This document shows, one piece after another, positions 17,927-26,339 of a stretch of 64,000 nucleotides of DNA (position 1 is its first letter; every line of letters starts with the position of its first letter). The stretch covers positions 5,211,501 through 5,275,500 of the forward strand of contig NZ_CP108080.1 of assembly GCF_036181745.1 (NCBI RefSeq), written 5' to 3'. A program made the translations under genes and the position numbers. The notes below the pieces were generated by a model. That model saw only the letters and a list, made by a program, of their open reading frames with translations. It ran no database searches and was not told where the DNA came from. This DNA comes from Streptomyces sp. NBC_00259 (GTDB taxonomy: Bacteria > Actinomycetota > Actinomycetes > Streptomycetales > Streptomycetaceae).

Positions 17927-18976
17927 GTGACCATGACCAGCACGGACGCCACCGCCACCGAAGGCCATGAGGCGGCGGCGCTCCTGGAACGCACCCGCAG
18001 CGCCGTCAATCCCCGTCTGCGGGACACCGTCGAGTCACTGCCCGGCTCCATACGCCGTGTCGCGATGTACCACTTCGGCTGGGAGCACGCCGACGGCACC
18101 CCGGCCGGGGGGTCGGCGGGCAAGGCGATCCGGCCCGCGCTGGTGCTCGCCGCGGCACGGGCGCTCGGCGGGGACCCACGGCACGCCGTGCGCGCCGCGG
18201 CCGCGGTGGAGCTCGCGCACAACTTCACGCTCCTCCACGACGACGTCATCGACGAGGACCCGACGCGCAGACACCGGCCCACCGCCTGGACGGTGTTCGG
18301 CACCCCGGACGCCATCATCGCCGGTGACGCCATGCTGGCCCTCGCGCTGCGGCTGCTGGCCGAGGACCGGCATCCCGCGTCCGCGGCGGCCTCGGCCCGG
18401 CTCGCCGCCTGTGTGATCGAGCTCTGCGCCGGTCAGCAGGCGGACTGTGCCTTCGAGCAGCGCGGGCCGCACGAGGTCTCGCTCGACGAGTGCCTCGCCA
18501 TGGCGACGGCCAAGACCGGGGCGCTGCTGGGCTGCGCCTGTGCCCTCGGCGCGCTGTACGCGGGCGCGGGAGAGGAGGAGATCGCGGCGATGGACGCCTT
18601 CGGCCGGGAGGCGGGGCTGGCCTTCCAGCTCATCGACGATCTGATCGGGATCTGGGGCGACCCGGACCGTACCGGCAAACCGGCCGGCGCCGATCTGGCC
18701 GCGCGCAAGAAGTCGCTGCCGGTGGTGGCCGCCCTCGCTTCCGGCACCGGGGCCGCGGCGGAGCTGGCCGAGCTGTACGGCGGGCCGATGGACTCCAGGA
18801 CCGTCCGTCGCGCCGCCGAGGCGGTGGAGCGGGCCGGTGGCCGGGACTGGGCGCAGCTCCAGGCGGCCGACCGGATGTCCCGGGCGGTGCAGCAGCTGTC
18901 GCGCGCGGTCCCGGATCTCGCGGCGGCAGGGGATCTGCTCTCGCTGGCGGAGTTCGTCACCCGACGCACCCGCTGA
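17927..18976 (+). CDS. Polyprenyl (geranyl/farnesyl-type) diphosphate synthase, probable encapsulin cargo
   Basis: This 349-aa trans-isoprenyl diphosphate synthase condenses IPP with allylic diphosphates. The first Asp-rich motif is DDVIDED at about 105-111 (HDDVIDEDPTRRHRP) and the second is DDLIGIWGD at about 237. The N-terminal 25 or so residues (TSTDATATEGHEAAALL) are polar and disordered-looking, the kind of tail that can target cargo into family 2 encapsulins. GTG 17927 has AGAGGA 8 bases upstream; ATG 17933 and GTG 17921 are alternatives. It lies 95 bases after the shell gene on the same strand. No terpene cyclase or methyltransferase is next to it, unlike 2-methylisoborneol clusters. 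Confidence 0.82.
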   Translation: MTMTSTDATATEGHEAAALLERTRSAVNPRLRDTVESLPGSIRRVAMYHFGWEHADGTPAGGSAGKAIRPALVLAAARALGGDPRHAVRAAAAVELAHNFTLLHDDVIDEDPTRRHRPTAWTVFGTPDAIIAGDAMLALALRLLAEDRHPASAAASARLAACVIELCAGQQADCAFEQRGPHEVSLDECLAMATAKTGALLGCACALGALYAGAGEEEIAAMDAFGREAGLAFQLIDDLIGIWGDPDRTGKPAGADLAARKKSLPVVAALASGTGAAAELAELYGGPMDSRTVRRAAEAVERAGGRDWAQLQAADRMSRAVQQLSRAVPDLAAAGDLLSLAEFVTRRTR

Positions 18977-19096
18977 GCCCGGGCAGCCTGAATCCCGGGC
19001 AGCCTGAATCCGGGCGTCCGGATCACGTGCGCGAGTCCGGGCCCCAACTCTAAGATCACAGCGGCCGGTTGGCGATCACGGAGAGGCGGCCCGGAC

Positions 19097-19705
19097 ATGG
19101 GCGTACGGATACGGCAGGCGGGCGAGCGCGACCGGGAGACGGTGGTGCGGCTCCTCGACGAGGCCTTCATGCACGATCCGGTCAGCAGCTGGGTCTTCCC
19201 CGACGAGGCGCACCGCCGCAGGGTGCACGGCGTCTTCCTCGGGGTCTTCCTGGAGGCGGCGCTCGCCGAGGGCCGGGTCGACATGGCCGAGGACGGTACG
19301 GCCGCGGCGCTCTGGCTGCAGGTGCCGGCCGACCCGCCCGAGGAGGAGGACGACACCCCCGCACGGATGCGGGAGATCGCCGACCCGGACAACGAACGTG
19401 CCGAGCTCGTCGGCCGGCTGACCGGTGAGGCCCATCCGACGGGCAGGGCGCACGAGTATCTGCTGCTGATCGCCGTCTCCCCGGAGCGGCAGGGTGAGGG
19501 CCTCGGCACGGCGCTGCTCGCGCCCGCGCTGGAGCGCTGCGACCGGGAGGGCCTGCCCGCCTATCTGGAGGCGAGCAACGCCCGCAGCAGCAAGCTGTAC
19601 GAGCGGCTGGGCTTCGCGTTCACGGACCGTACGGTGGTGCTGCCCGACGGGCCGACGATGTGGCCCATGTGGCGGGAGCCCGCATCGGGGCCCGCCGCGG
19701 AGTAG
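19097..19705 (+). CDS. GNAT-family N-acetyltransferase
   Basis: This 202-aa protein has the GNAT fold. The acetyl-CoA pyrophosphate loop is visible as SPERQGEGLGTALLAPAL, followed by AYLEASNARSSKLYERLGF near the C-terminus. The N-terminal half contains an acidic loop (PADPPEEEDDTPARM). The acceptor substrate is unknown. It is a single gene, 120 bases after the prenyl synthase and probably outside that operon. Confidence 0.78.
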   Translation: MGVRIRQAGERDRETVVRLLDEAFMHDPVSSWVFPDEAHRRRVHGVFLGVFLEAALAEGRVDMAEDGTAAALWLQVPADPPEEEDDTPARMREIADPDNERAELVGRLTGEAHPTGRAHEYLLLIAVSPERQGEGLGTALLAPALERCDREGLPAYLEASNARSSKLYERLGFAFTDRTVVLPDGPTMWPMWREPASGPAAE

Positions 19706-19843
19706 TCGGCCTTGCCCGGTCACGCCGCGGGCGCGCTGGAGGTCCCCATCAACATGCCTTCCGGGAAAGACGCTTGCGCAACCACTACACCTGGAGCACT
19801 ATAGGCGGAGTGGTTCAGCTTCCGACAGAAACAGAGGACCGGT

Positions 19844-20428
19844 TTGCGCAAGCTCACCTACTTCATCGCCTGCTCGATCGACGGCTTCATCGGAGACCCG
19901 AACGGCGATGCCTCGTCCATGCTCGGCCTTCTGGACGAGGAGTACCTGGAGTTCCTGAAGACGGAGTACCCGGAGACCATCCCGGTCCACGGCCGTGAGG
20001 CGCTGGGCATCCAGGACGCCGAGAACGGACACTTCGACACCCTGATCCAGGGCCGCGCCAGCTATCAGCTGGCGCTGGACATGGGCATCACCAGCCCGTA
20101 CGCGCATCTGCGGGAGTACGTCCCCTCGCGCACCCTGGAGAAGTCCCCCGATCCCCGTGTCGAGATCATCTCCGAGGATCTGGTCGGCAAGGTCCGCGAG
20201 CTCAAGGCCGAGGAGGGCGGACTCGACATCTACCTCTGCGGCGGCGCGCAGATCGCCGGTGAGCTGCTCGACGAGATCGACGAACTGGTGATCAAGACGT
20301 ATCCGCAGGTGTACGGCGCCGGCATGCCGATGTTCGGCACCGATTTCGCCGTCACCGACTTCGCCCTGGACTGGGTGCGCACCTTCGGCAACGGCGTGCT
20401 CGTACGGAAATACACCAGGAAGCGGTAG
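19844..20428 (+). CDS. Dihydrofolate reductase family protein (RibD C-terminal-like)
   Basis: This 194-aa protein starts RKLTYFIACSIDGFIG, typical of the RibD_C/DHFR-like reductase family. DIYLCGGAQIAGELL and LVIKTYPQVYGAGMPMF mark the nucleotide-binding region. It probably binds NADPH; the substrate is unknown. The TTG start is supported by AGAGGA 5 bases upstream. An inverted repeat AACCACT (19780-19786) and AGTGGTT (19809-19815) in its upstream region could be an operator. The gene ends in a short hexanucleotide repeat. Confidence 0.78.
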   Translation: MRKLTYFIACSIDGFIGDPNGDASSMLGLLDEEYLEFLKTEYPETIPVHGREALGIQDAENGHFDTLIQGRASYQLALDMGITSPYAHLREYVPSRTLEKSPDPRVEIISEDLVGKVRELKAEEGGLDIYLCGGAQIAGELLDEIDELVIKTYPQVYGAGMPMFGTDFAVTDFALDWVRTFGNGVLVRKYTRKR

Positions 20429-20446
20429 CGGTAGCGGTAGCGGCAG
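20421..20446 (+). repeat. Hexanucleotide tandem repeat (AGCGGT)
   Basis: Four consecutive copies of AGCGGT run across the stop codon of the reductase gene. Copy-number slippage could extend or shorten its C-terminus. Confidence 0.7.
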
Positions 20447-20552
20447 CCGCAGCGGGCGACGGCGAGGCCGACGCGGCGACGGGCGGGCCGGGAGGGGACC
20501 CGGCGCCGCGCGAGCGCTGTTCGTCCTGCGTGCGCGGATCTATCCTGGACGC

Positions 20553-20831
20553 ATGGGCAGCGAAGGACGTCGGACCGTCCGCCGCCCGCAGGGCGAGTAC
20601 GTGTGCTCGACCTGTGGACAGCCTGTCGGCTCCGTCATCAAACGGCGCAAGGTACTCGGGGTGTTCGTTCCCGAGTGGGATCCCGGCCCCTGTCACAACC
20701 CCGACTGCGCGCGCGGCAGTGATGCCGCGCCGGGCGCGGGGCGTGAAGCGGGGCGTGAAAGGGAAGCGGACGGCACGAAGGGCACGAGCGAGGAGCCGGC
20801 CGACGGCCCGGCCAAGGGGTCGCCCGCGTAG
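20553..20831 (+). CDS. Conserved hypothetical protein with zinc-ribbon-like cysteines
   Basis: This 92-aa protein has an N-terminal part with four cysteines (VCSTCGQPVG and PCHNPDCARG), which looks like a small zinc ribbon. The Glu/Gly/Ala-rich C-terminal half appears disordered. The function is not recognised. TATCCT lies 6 bases before the ATG with no ribosome site, suggesting a leaderless mRNA. Confidence 0.65.
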   Translation: MGSEGRRTVRRPQGEYVCSTCGQPVGSVIKRRKVLGVFVPEWDPGPCHNPDCARGSDAAPGAGREAGREREADGTKGTSEEPADGPAKGSPA

Positions 20832-20916
20832 CCCGATCCGGGCCCAATCCACGCAGAAGCGTTCGAGAGGCGACCGGATGTACGGCGGAGCCGGTCGTAC
20901 CGCTACAGTCCGCGCC

Positions 20917-21363
20917 ATGTCATCGGAGTCGACGGAAGTCTGGACCGGCTGGTACCGGGACCGCCAGGGTGCTGAAGCGATAGCCCTCACGGTCGCGGCG
21001 AGCGGGCACAAAGTACGCACCCGTATCAGGGGAGTTGAGTACGAGGGTCCGAGTTTCGGCGCCCTGGGCGCGGCGGACTCGGGCGAGGCGCTCGCCGGCT
21101 GCGTACTGGAATGGGACATGCCGTTGCCCGTCACCCTGGACGGCACGGTGGGGCAGGCGACGCTCAGCTGCCTCCTGGCGATCGGCGGACCCGGGCCGGA
21201 CGGGGCGCCGGACCGGGTGGATCTGAGTCTGACCCTGCACTTCGGCGGAGCGGCGTACGAGTCCGGAATCGCCGGCGGCGACTTCGACGAGGCGCTCGGA
21301 CGGATCCGGCGGCAGCTGCCGGAGGGCGCGGAGTTCGGGCAGCGACTGGCGACCAGCGCCTGA
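20917..21363 (+). CDS. Conserved hypothetical protein (DUF6304-like)
   Basis: This 148-aa protein is soluble, acidic and probably beta-rich (WTGWYRDRQGAEAIALTV, LEWDMPLPVTLDGTVGQATL). I recognise it only as a Streptomyces-conserved family, probably DUF6304. There is no signal peptide and no catalytic motif. TACAGT lies 7 bases before the ATG, again a leaderless-type arrangement. It converges on the next gene with a 13-bp gap. Confidence 0.65.
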   Translation: MSSESTEVWTGWYRDRQGAEAIALTVAASGHKVRTRIRGVEYEGPSFGALGAADSGEALAGCVLEWDMPLPVTLDGTVGQATLSCLLAIGGPGPDGAPDRVDLSLTLHFGGAAYESGIAGGDFDEALGRIRRQLPEGAEFGQRLATSA

Positions 21364-21376
21364 CCCGCGCGGCAGG

Positions 21377-22117
21377 TCACTGGTGAGGCAACCCGAGCCA
21401 GCCCGCGTCCACGCCCGGATTGTCGTCCTCCACGACGAACTCCTCCTCGGTCTCGGAGGGTTCGAAGCCGGCGGCGGTGAGTGCCGCCAGCAGTCCTTCC
21501 AGCGCGGCGCGGGCGGCGGGCCGGCCGCTGCCGTGGACCCGCTGGGTGACGAACCGTTCCTGGACGCCGTCGGCGTGGACACGGCGGGCGTTGCGTGAGA
21601 CATGGGCGTCGTGCCGCTCGGACACGGCGGCGAGCAACGCCGCGTCGTACCCGTACGGCAGCCGCAGCTTGACGTGGTGCTCGAAGTGACAGTGGCCGGG
21701 CAGCCCGCGGGCGTCCTCGGCGGTGCGCGGCACGCCGTCGTTCCACGGCGCGGCCTCGATCTTCGTCCGTACGACGGGGAATCCGGCCGCCGTGAGCCGC
21801 TCCGCCAAGGCCCGTGCCGTGCGCCGCTGCCCGGTGAGCGTGCCTGTGTCGGAGAGGGTGAGCATGGGCTGGGAGGGGGTACGGCCGCGGGCCAGCAGGA
21901 TGTGGGTGAACTTGATCCCGTGGCTCTTCGCCCAGCGGGCCAATGCCTCGACGCTCCGTGGATCGTCCTGAGGCGTCCCGATCGTCACGTGCGTCTCGAA
22001 CTCACCGGCGAAGTCGCGCGTGCCGTCGGGGCCGTCGCGTCCGTCAGGCCCGTCGCCTCTGTCGGGTCCGTCGGGTCCGTCGGGTCCGTCGTGTCGGACG
22101 GGTCTGTCGTGATCCAC
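21377..22117 (-). CDS. Conserved hypothetical protein with Gly-Pro-Asp-rich N-terminus
   Basis: This 246-aa protein begins with about 35 residues of Asp/Gly/Pro repeats (encoded by repeated GGGTCCGTC units near 22060-22100). A conserved body follows (FETHVTIGTPQDD, KFTHILLARGRTPSQPMLTL, HFEHHVKLRLP). The histidines and the HxxHxK pattern are reminiscent of 2H-type folds but I cannot assign a function. The GTG start lies 6 bases after a TAGCGT hexamer, so it is possibly leaderless. The repeat tract may vary in length between strains. Confidence 0.65.
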   Translation of the reverse strand: MDHDRPVRHDGPDGPDGPDRGDGPDGRDGPDGTRDFAGEFETHVTIGTPQDDPRSVEALARWAKSHGIKFTHILLARGRTPSQPMLTLSDTGTLTGQRRTARALAERLTAAGFPVVRTKIEAAPWNDGVPRTAEDARGLPGHCHFEHHVKLRLPYGYDAALLAAVSERHDAHVSRNARRVHADGVQERFVTQRVHGSGRPAARAALEGLLAALTAAGFEPSETEEEFVVEDDNPGVDAGWLGLPHQ

Positions 22118-22151
22118 CGCCCGACGCTACCAAGGGCGCAGGACGGGAGAA

Positions 22152-22189
22152 CGCCCCGTGCCCGGGTTGCGGATCCCGGGCACGGGGCG
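22152..22189 (-). terminator. Hairpin terminator after snapalysin gene
   Basis: A 15-bp perfect stem, CGCCCCGTGCCCGGG at 22152-22166 paired with 22175-22189, has an 8-base loop. It begins about 18 bases downstream of the protease stop. Confidence 0.7.
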
Positions 22190-22207
22190 CCGTGAGGTCG
22201 CGGCGGG

Positions 22208-22903
22208 TCAGGAGACCTTGGCGAGGGCGGCGGCGAGGCCGTTCGCCCAGAGCTGGTCGACGCGGGCGCGCTCGGCCGCGTCGGGGTTCGCGTTCTGGCA
22301 GGACGTGCCGGGGCCGCCGCCCGACATCAGCTCGCTGCACGGGCCGGAGTAGTGGTCGGGAAGCCCGAGCACATGGCCGGTCTCGTGAGCGGTGACGCGG
22401 GTGGAGTTGTACTGCTGGTTCTGCTGGTAGTCGAGGAAGATGTAGCCGTTGCCGTGCCCGTCCGTGCTGGCGTACGAGCCGCGCGGGTCATTGCCCTCGT
22501 AGTACTGGAAGTCGGGGTTGCCGCCCTCCTGCAGCCGCACGTTGGAGACGGAGCCGTTCCATATCTGCGTGCTGCTCGATATCTGCGAGCGGAAGCTCGG
22601 CGCGTTGCTCGCGCTGTAGACGACGGTGACGGCCTGGGCGCCCGGGTTCGCGGCGCGCTTCTCGGCGACCGACTTCACGACCGCGTCGAAGAAGGCCTTG
22701 GTCGCCCTGGCGTCCTCCGACGAGCCGGCGTACGCGACTGCCGAGGAGACCGCGCCGGTGGGGACGGCAGCGCTCGTGGTGGCGGGGCTCGCGGTGGCGG
22801 GGCTCGCGGTGGCGGGAACGGCGGCGGTCAGCGCGGCGGCGATGCCGAGGCCGAGGGCGGCGGAGAGTAGCGCCCTGGGACGGCGTCGCTCGGGGTGCTT
22901 CAT
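22208..22903 (-). CDS. snpA: Snapalysin, secreted neutral metalloprotease (M7 family)
   Basis: This 231-aa prepro-protease has a signal peptide (MKHPERRRPRALLSAALGLG...), a short Ala/Ser/Thr-Pro pro region, and a small zinc protease domain. The zinc site is HETGHVLGLPD at residues 173-183, which fits the snapalysin HExxHxxGxxD pattern, followed by a Met-turn LMSGG. The pro region contains near-identical ATASP repeats encoded by a short DNA repeat at about 22785-22815. The ATG has GAGGAG upstream. A LysR-type regulator is divergently transcribed, the usual snpA/snpR (mprA/mprR) pair, and should activate it. Confidence 0.9.
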   Translation of the reverse strand: MKHPERRRPRALLSAALGLGIAAALTAAVPATASPATASPATTSAAVPTGAVSSAVAYAGSSEDARATKAFFDAVVKSVAEKRAANPGAQAVTVVYSASNAPSFRSQISSSTQIWNGSVSNVRLQEGGNPDFQYYEGNDPRGSYASTDGHGNGYIFLDYQQNQQYNSTRVTAHETGHVLGLPDHYSGPCSELMSGGGPGTSCQNANPDAAERARVDQLWANGLAAALAKVS

Positions 22904-23097
22904 GGGGGGTTCTCCTCGTCCGAGTGGGGGTTCGGTTGGGGAGAGTGTCGGGGAACGCGACCCCGCGCGGATGATGCCAACTGCCGATAGCACCAGGGCA
23001 TCACGGCGACGACCAGCGTCAACCAGCAAGAATTTCACGGATATTACTGCGACACGGGTGCCTGGTGTGACTCGGGGTGCCGTTCTAGGCTCGTGGT

Positions 23098-24066
23098 ATG
23101 GAACTGGAGGTGAGGCACCTGCGAGTGCTGTGCGCGATCGCCGACGCGGGCAGCCTGCACCGGGCGGCCCGGCAACTGGGGATGAGCCAGCCCTCTCTGA
23201 CGACCCAGCTGCGCCGCATCGAGAACACCCTCGGCGGGGAACTGTTCCTGCGCGAACGCACCGGCTGCCGGCCCACACCGCTCGGCCGCTCGGTGCTGAG
23301 CCGCGCCCGCCCGCTCATCGACGGGATGTCGGCGCTCCTGACGGAGACCAGGGCGGCCGTGGCCCGCGGCCTGGACGACCGCCGGCTGCGGATCGGTTCC
23401 ACGGCGAGCCGCGCCCTCGCCGGCTGGCTGCGCCGCCTCAGACAGCGGCTGCCCGACGGCATGGACCTGTCCCTCCATATGAACGTGTCCGCCAACGTCC
23501 TGCTGCGCATGGTCGCCGCAGGACACCTCGACGTGGCGTTCGTCCACGAGGTCGAGGGCTGCCCGCTGCTCGTCCCCGACGGTCTGCCGCGGCGCGTACT
23601 CGTCGAACGCGAACCGCAGTTCATCTCCATGGCGCGCGACCATCCGGCCGCCGCGGACCCCGTCGTCGATCTGACCGACCTCGCCGAGGACCGGTGGATG
23701 GTCGATCCGACGGTCGACGGCGAATGGGACGGCCTGCGCCGCGTGCTGGCCGCCGCCGGAATCGACCCGCCGGTCCTGCACGCGGACTACCACACCGCCG
23801 CGTCCCTCATCGTGGTCGGCGAGGCGATCGCCCCCTGCCAGCCCACCTCCGGCCCGCGCGAGGACATGGCGATACGCCCGCTGCGGGGCGACCCGCTGGC
23901 CGTACGCCTGCTGCTCTACCGGCGCCCGGGCGCCGACACGGAGATGCACGCCCTCCTCTACGCAGAACTGGCCGCGGCCTACCGCGAAGCGGCCCTGCGC
24001 GCCGCCCCGTACCGGCAGTGGCTGCTGCGCAACAAGAGCCCGCTGCTGCACGCACCCGCCGCGTGA
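23098..24066 (+). CDS. snpR: LysR-family regulator of the adjacent metalloprotease (SnpR/MprR-like)
   Basis: This 322-aa regulator has an N-terminal LysR HTH (ELEVRHLRVLCAIADAGSLHRAARQLGMSQPSLTTQLRRIE, residues 2-42) and a C-terminal substrate-binding-like sensor domain. Divergent placement next to snapalysin matches the known activator pair. The 194-bp shared promoter region should contain LysR T-N11-A sites, but I could not single one out. The ATG is preceded by TAGGCT 6 bases upstream and no ribosome site, so its mRNA may be leaderless. Confidence 0.85.
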   Translation: MELEVRHLRVLCAIADAGSLHRAARQLGMSQPSLTTQLRRIENTLGGELFLRERTGCRPTPLGRSVLSRARPLIDGMSALLTETRAAVARGLDDRRLRIGSTASRALAGWLRRLRQRLPDGMDLSLHMNVSANVLLRMVAAGHLDVAFVHEVEGCPLLVPDGLPRRVLVEREPQFISMARDHPAAADPVVDLTDLAEDRWMVDPTVDGEWDGLRRVLAAAGIDPPVLHADYHTAASLIVVGEAIAPCQPTSGPREDMAIRPLRGDPLAVRLLLYRRPGADTEMHALLYAELAAAYREAALRAAPYRQWLLRNKSPLLHAPAA

Positions 24067-24188
24067 GCCGTCGTCCGCACGCACCGGCACCCGCCGCATG
24101 GGCCGTCCGCCGACGTGGCGCCTGCCCGTGTGCCGCCCGTGTGCTGTCCGCGTGCCGTCCGCCGGGGTGCCGCGCTCCCGAGGTGGCG

Positions 24189-25259
24189 TCAGCGGACCAC
24201 GCGGCCGCGGAGGATGATCCGGGAGGGATGGGCCAGGACCGCGGGGTCGAGGGCCGGGTCCGTGTCGTACGCCACGAGATCGGCGGGCGCGCCGTCCGTC
24301 AGCCCCGGCAGCCCCAGCCAGTCGCGGGCCGTCCACGACGCCGCGCCCAGCGCCGCCTCGGCGGGCATGCCGGCGCGGGCCAGCCAGGCGGACTCCGCCG
24401 CGACCGTCCCGCACGGGAAGCTGTCGGTGCCGGCGAGGACGGTGACCCCGGCCTCGTACGCCGAGCGGACGTTCGCGAGCAGGCCCTCCCAGCCGGTGAG
24501 GAAGTCCTCTCGGTAGGGGGTGCGCTCACGGGCGCGGAAGGCCGCCGCCTTCGCGCCGAAGACGCCGAGTGTGGGAACGAGCGCCGTGCCCTGGGCGGCC
24601 ATCCGGTCGAGCAGTCCCGGATCGAGGTGCATCCCGTGCTCCAGGCTGTCGGCACCGGCGAGCACGGCGTTGCGGGCGCCCTCGGCGGTCTGGCAGTGCA
24701 CCGAGACCCGGCCGCCGGCGGCGTGCACGGCCGTCACGGCCGCGGTCAGCAGATCCAGCGGCACGGCGGGCTCGTCCCACCGCCAGTCACCGATGACCTT
24801 GCACCAGCCGGAGGACGCCGAGGCCTCCTCGACCGCCGCCACCAGTAGTTCGTCCTCGCGGATGTCGCGCCCGAACCCGGGGAAGAACCTCCCGGGCGTC
24901 GCCAGCCACCGCCCGGCCGACCGGACACGGGGCAGCTCCTCGTCGGCGTCCACCCACTGCGGCATCCGCGCCGCGGTCCCGGGCGTACGGACCAGCAGGA
25001 CACCGGCGTCCCGGTGCTGCAGCAGATGCTTGCGCAGCACCGAGTCGTCGAAGGGCTCGGTACTCGTCTCCGTCCCGGGGTGCGTGTGCACATCGACGAG
25101 TCCCGGCAGCAGAAAGCCGCCGTCCACCACGAGATCGGCGTCCGCCCCCGGCGCGGGGCCGGTGCGCAGCCGGTCCCCGTCGATCCACAACGTACGCTCC
25201 TCCCGCTCGGGCAGGACCACACCCTGCACCTGCGACAGTCCCGCTCGCTCGCCGCTCAT
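24189..25259 (-). CDS. Amidohydrolase (imidazolonepropionase/prolidase-like)
   Basis: This 356-aa metal-dependent hydrolase of the amidohydrolase superfamily has the first metal motif in GFLLPGLVDVHTHPG (HxH), HCQTAEGARNAV and LEHGMHLDPG for later His ligands, and AGTDSFPCGTVAAE for the catalytic Asp. It starts with the short beta-sandwich typical of the group and lacks a signal peptide. The substrate is unknown. It sits just outside the left end of the integrated island; in related genomes I expect it to be directly next to sodN. Confidence 0.8.
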   Translation of the reverse strand: MSGERAGLSQVQGVVLPEREERTLWIDGDRLRTGPAPGADADLVVDGGFLLPGLVDVHTHPGTETSTEPFDDSVLRKHLLQHRDAGVLLVRTPGTAARMPQWVDADEELPRVRSAGRWLATPGRFFPGFGRDIREDELLVAAVEEASASSGWCKVIGDWRWDEPAVPLDLLTAAVTAVHAAGGRVSVHCQTAEGARNAVLAGADSLEHGMHLDPGLLDRMAAQGTALVPTLGVFGAKAAAFRARERTPYREDFLTGWEGLLANVRSAYEAGVTVLAGTDSFPCGTVAAESAWLARAGMPAEAALGAASWTARDWLGLPGLTDGAPADLVAYDTDPALDPAVLAHPSRIILRGRVVR

Positions 25260-25441
25260 CGGGCGAAGCCGTCCCGTAGGCGGCGCAGATCGTCATCGGC
25301 CGGTGATGAACTCATGGGGCCAATCTACGAAAGCGCTCGAACGGGCAGGGAACTCACCCGGCTGTCCCAGGCGTTGACGTGTCACACGCCGCTGGCCGGG
25401 CGCCAGCGACTGCCCGACCCGAGCCACCACGCCCTCACAGG

Positions 25442-25473
25442 TTCGGCCCCGCACCGAAGGGTGCGGGGCCGAA
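25442..25473 (-). terminator. Apparent native terminator of sodN, now separated from the gene
   Basis: A 13-bp perfect stem, TTCGGCCCCGCAC at 25442-25454 paired with 25461-25473, has a 6-base loop. It lies about 36 bases beyond the attL copy of the sodN stop codon in the direction of sodN transcription. Before integration it would have followed sodN directly. It is now about 7.9 kb from sodN. Confidence 0.65.
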
Positions 25474-25508
25474 TCCGTGTTCCGCGTCGGAGCGGGGGAC
25501 GTGAGGCC

Positions 25509-25530
25509 TCAGGCCTTCTTGGTCTCCTAG
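25509..25530. repeat. attL: displaced copy of the sodN 3' end
   Basis: A core of GCCTTCTTGGTCTCC at 25513-25527 is identical to 33425-33439. Read on the minus strand it encodes ETKKA then TGA using GCC for Ala, which looks like the ancestral sodN terminus. Sequence left of it leads into the old sodN terminator. Confidence 0.8.
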
Positions 25531-25540
25531 TAGTGGGCTG

Positions 25541-25581
25541 GGTCGGTGACCTGCGGCGATGGGTGCTGCAGGTCACCGACC
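25541..25581. repeat. 14-bp inverted repeat just inside attL
   Basis: GGTCGGTGACCTGC at 25541-25554 pairs perfectly with 25568-25581 around a 13-base loop; TGGCCTTTT follows. It could be a terminator reading rightward or a recombinase/excisionase arm site. The rest of 25582-25768 shows no gene. Confidence 0.55.
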
Positions 25582-25768
25582 TGGCCTTTTGATGTTGGGT
25601 GGCGATGGGGTGCGACGGTCGTGATCGGGTGTCCTGCGGACTGTGCGCGGACTGGGTGCGCTACCCGTCCCTCCAAAGGCAACGACAACGCAACCCGTGT
25701 GCGGCAGAGCTGCTCATAGGCAGGCCAGCGGCCGCGCGCTGACGCTGTCGTGGGATGCCCCGCTGGGG

Positions 25769-26158
25769 TTACGCGGACAGGGCGCCCAGGGCAGCGTCCA
25801 GGCGGGCGGTGGCGTCGTCGGCGACGGGCTTGAGGGTGTCGAGGCCGGTGAGGGTGACCATGGTGCCCGGGTCGAGGGCCTGGACGAGCGTGGTGTCGCC
25901 GTCGCGGCGGACGACGACGTTGCAGGGCAGGAGCAGGCCGATGCTGCGGTCGGCTTCCAGGGCCTGGTGGGCGAGCGGCGGGTTGCAGGCGCCGAGGATC
26001 AGGTAGTCCTCCATGTCATGGCCGAGTTTCGCCTTGAGGGTGGCCTTGACGTCGATCTCGGTGAGGATGCCGAAGCCCTGATCGGCCAGGGCCTTGCGTA
26101 CGGCGATGACGGCGGTGTCGAAGTCGGCGTCGAGGCGGACGGTGCGGTCGTAGGACAC
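25769..26158 (-). CDS. DUF302 domain protein
   Basis: This 129-aa protein is made of one DUF302 domain (residues about 10-128; ADQGFGILTEIDVKATLKAKLG, LGACNPPLAHQALEADRSIGLLLPCNVVVRR). The domain is common in sulfur-oxidation and persulfide gene clusters; its biochemical role is unsettled. The start chosen is GTG 26158 with GGGAG 5 bases upstream; GTG 26164 is possible. It diverges from the MBL-rhodanese gene across three CstR-type operators, so both genes are probably repressed together. Confidence 0.82.
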   Translation of the reverse strand: MSYDRTVRLDADFDTAVIAVRKALADQGFGILTEIDVKATLKAKLGHDMEDYLILGACNPPLAHQALEADRSIGLLLPCNVVVRRDGDTTLVQALDPGTMVTLTGLDTLKPVADDATARLDAALGALSA

Positions 26159-26195
26159 GGACACTCCCGGATAGTGCGGAACAACTGATTCCTCT

Positions 26196-26315
26196 ATACC
26201 CCACCGGGTACCCGCAGGGTGTCAGGCGATGCCTTGAGGGGGGGGTGCCTTCCGCCCGCGGAATACCCCCCTGGGTATAGCTGTTAGGGTGAGTGTCCGA
26301 TACCCCCCGGGGTAC
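26196..26315. promoter_or_regulatory. Three CsoR/CstR-type operators in the divergent promoter
   Basis: Palindromic boxes occur at 26196-26211 (ATACCCCACCGGGTAC), 26263-26278 (ATACCCCCCTGGGTAT) and 26300-26315 (ATACCCCCCGGGGTAC). They fit the A/T-flanked C-tract/G-tract sites recognised by CsoR-superfamily tetramers. The first lies close to the DUF302 start and the last about 25 bases before the MBL-rhodanese start, so repression of both directions is likely. Confidence 0.75.
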
Positions 26316-26339
26316 ACCGTTCGAGAGGAGTCGTGAGTC

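Noticed and set aside
22020..22110. Possible CRISPR-like or intergenic repeat array
   Set aside because: The GGGTCCGTC units are short, without spacers, and encode the Asp-Gly-Pro N-terminus of a gene.
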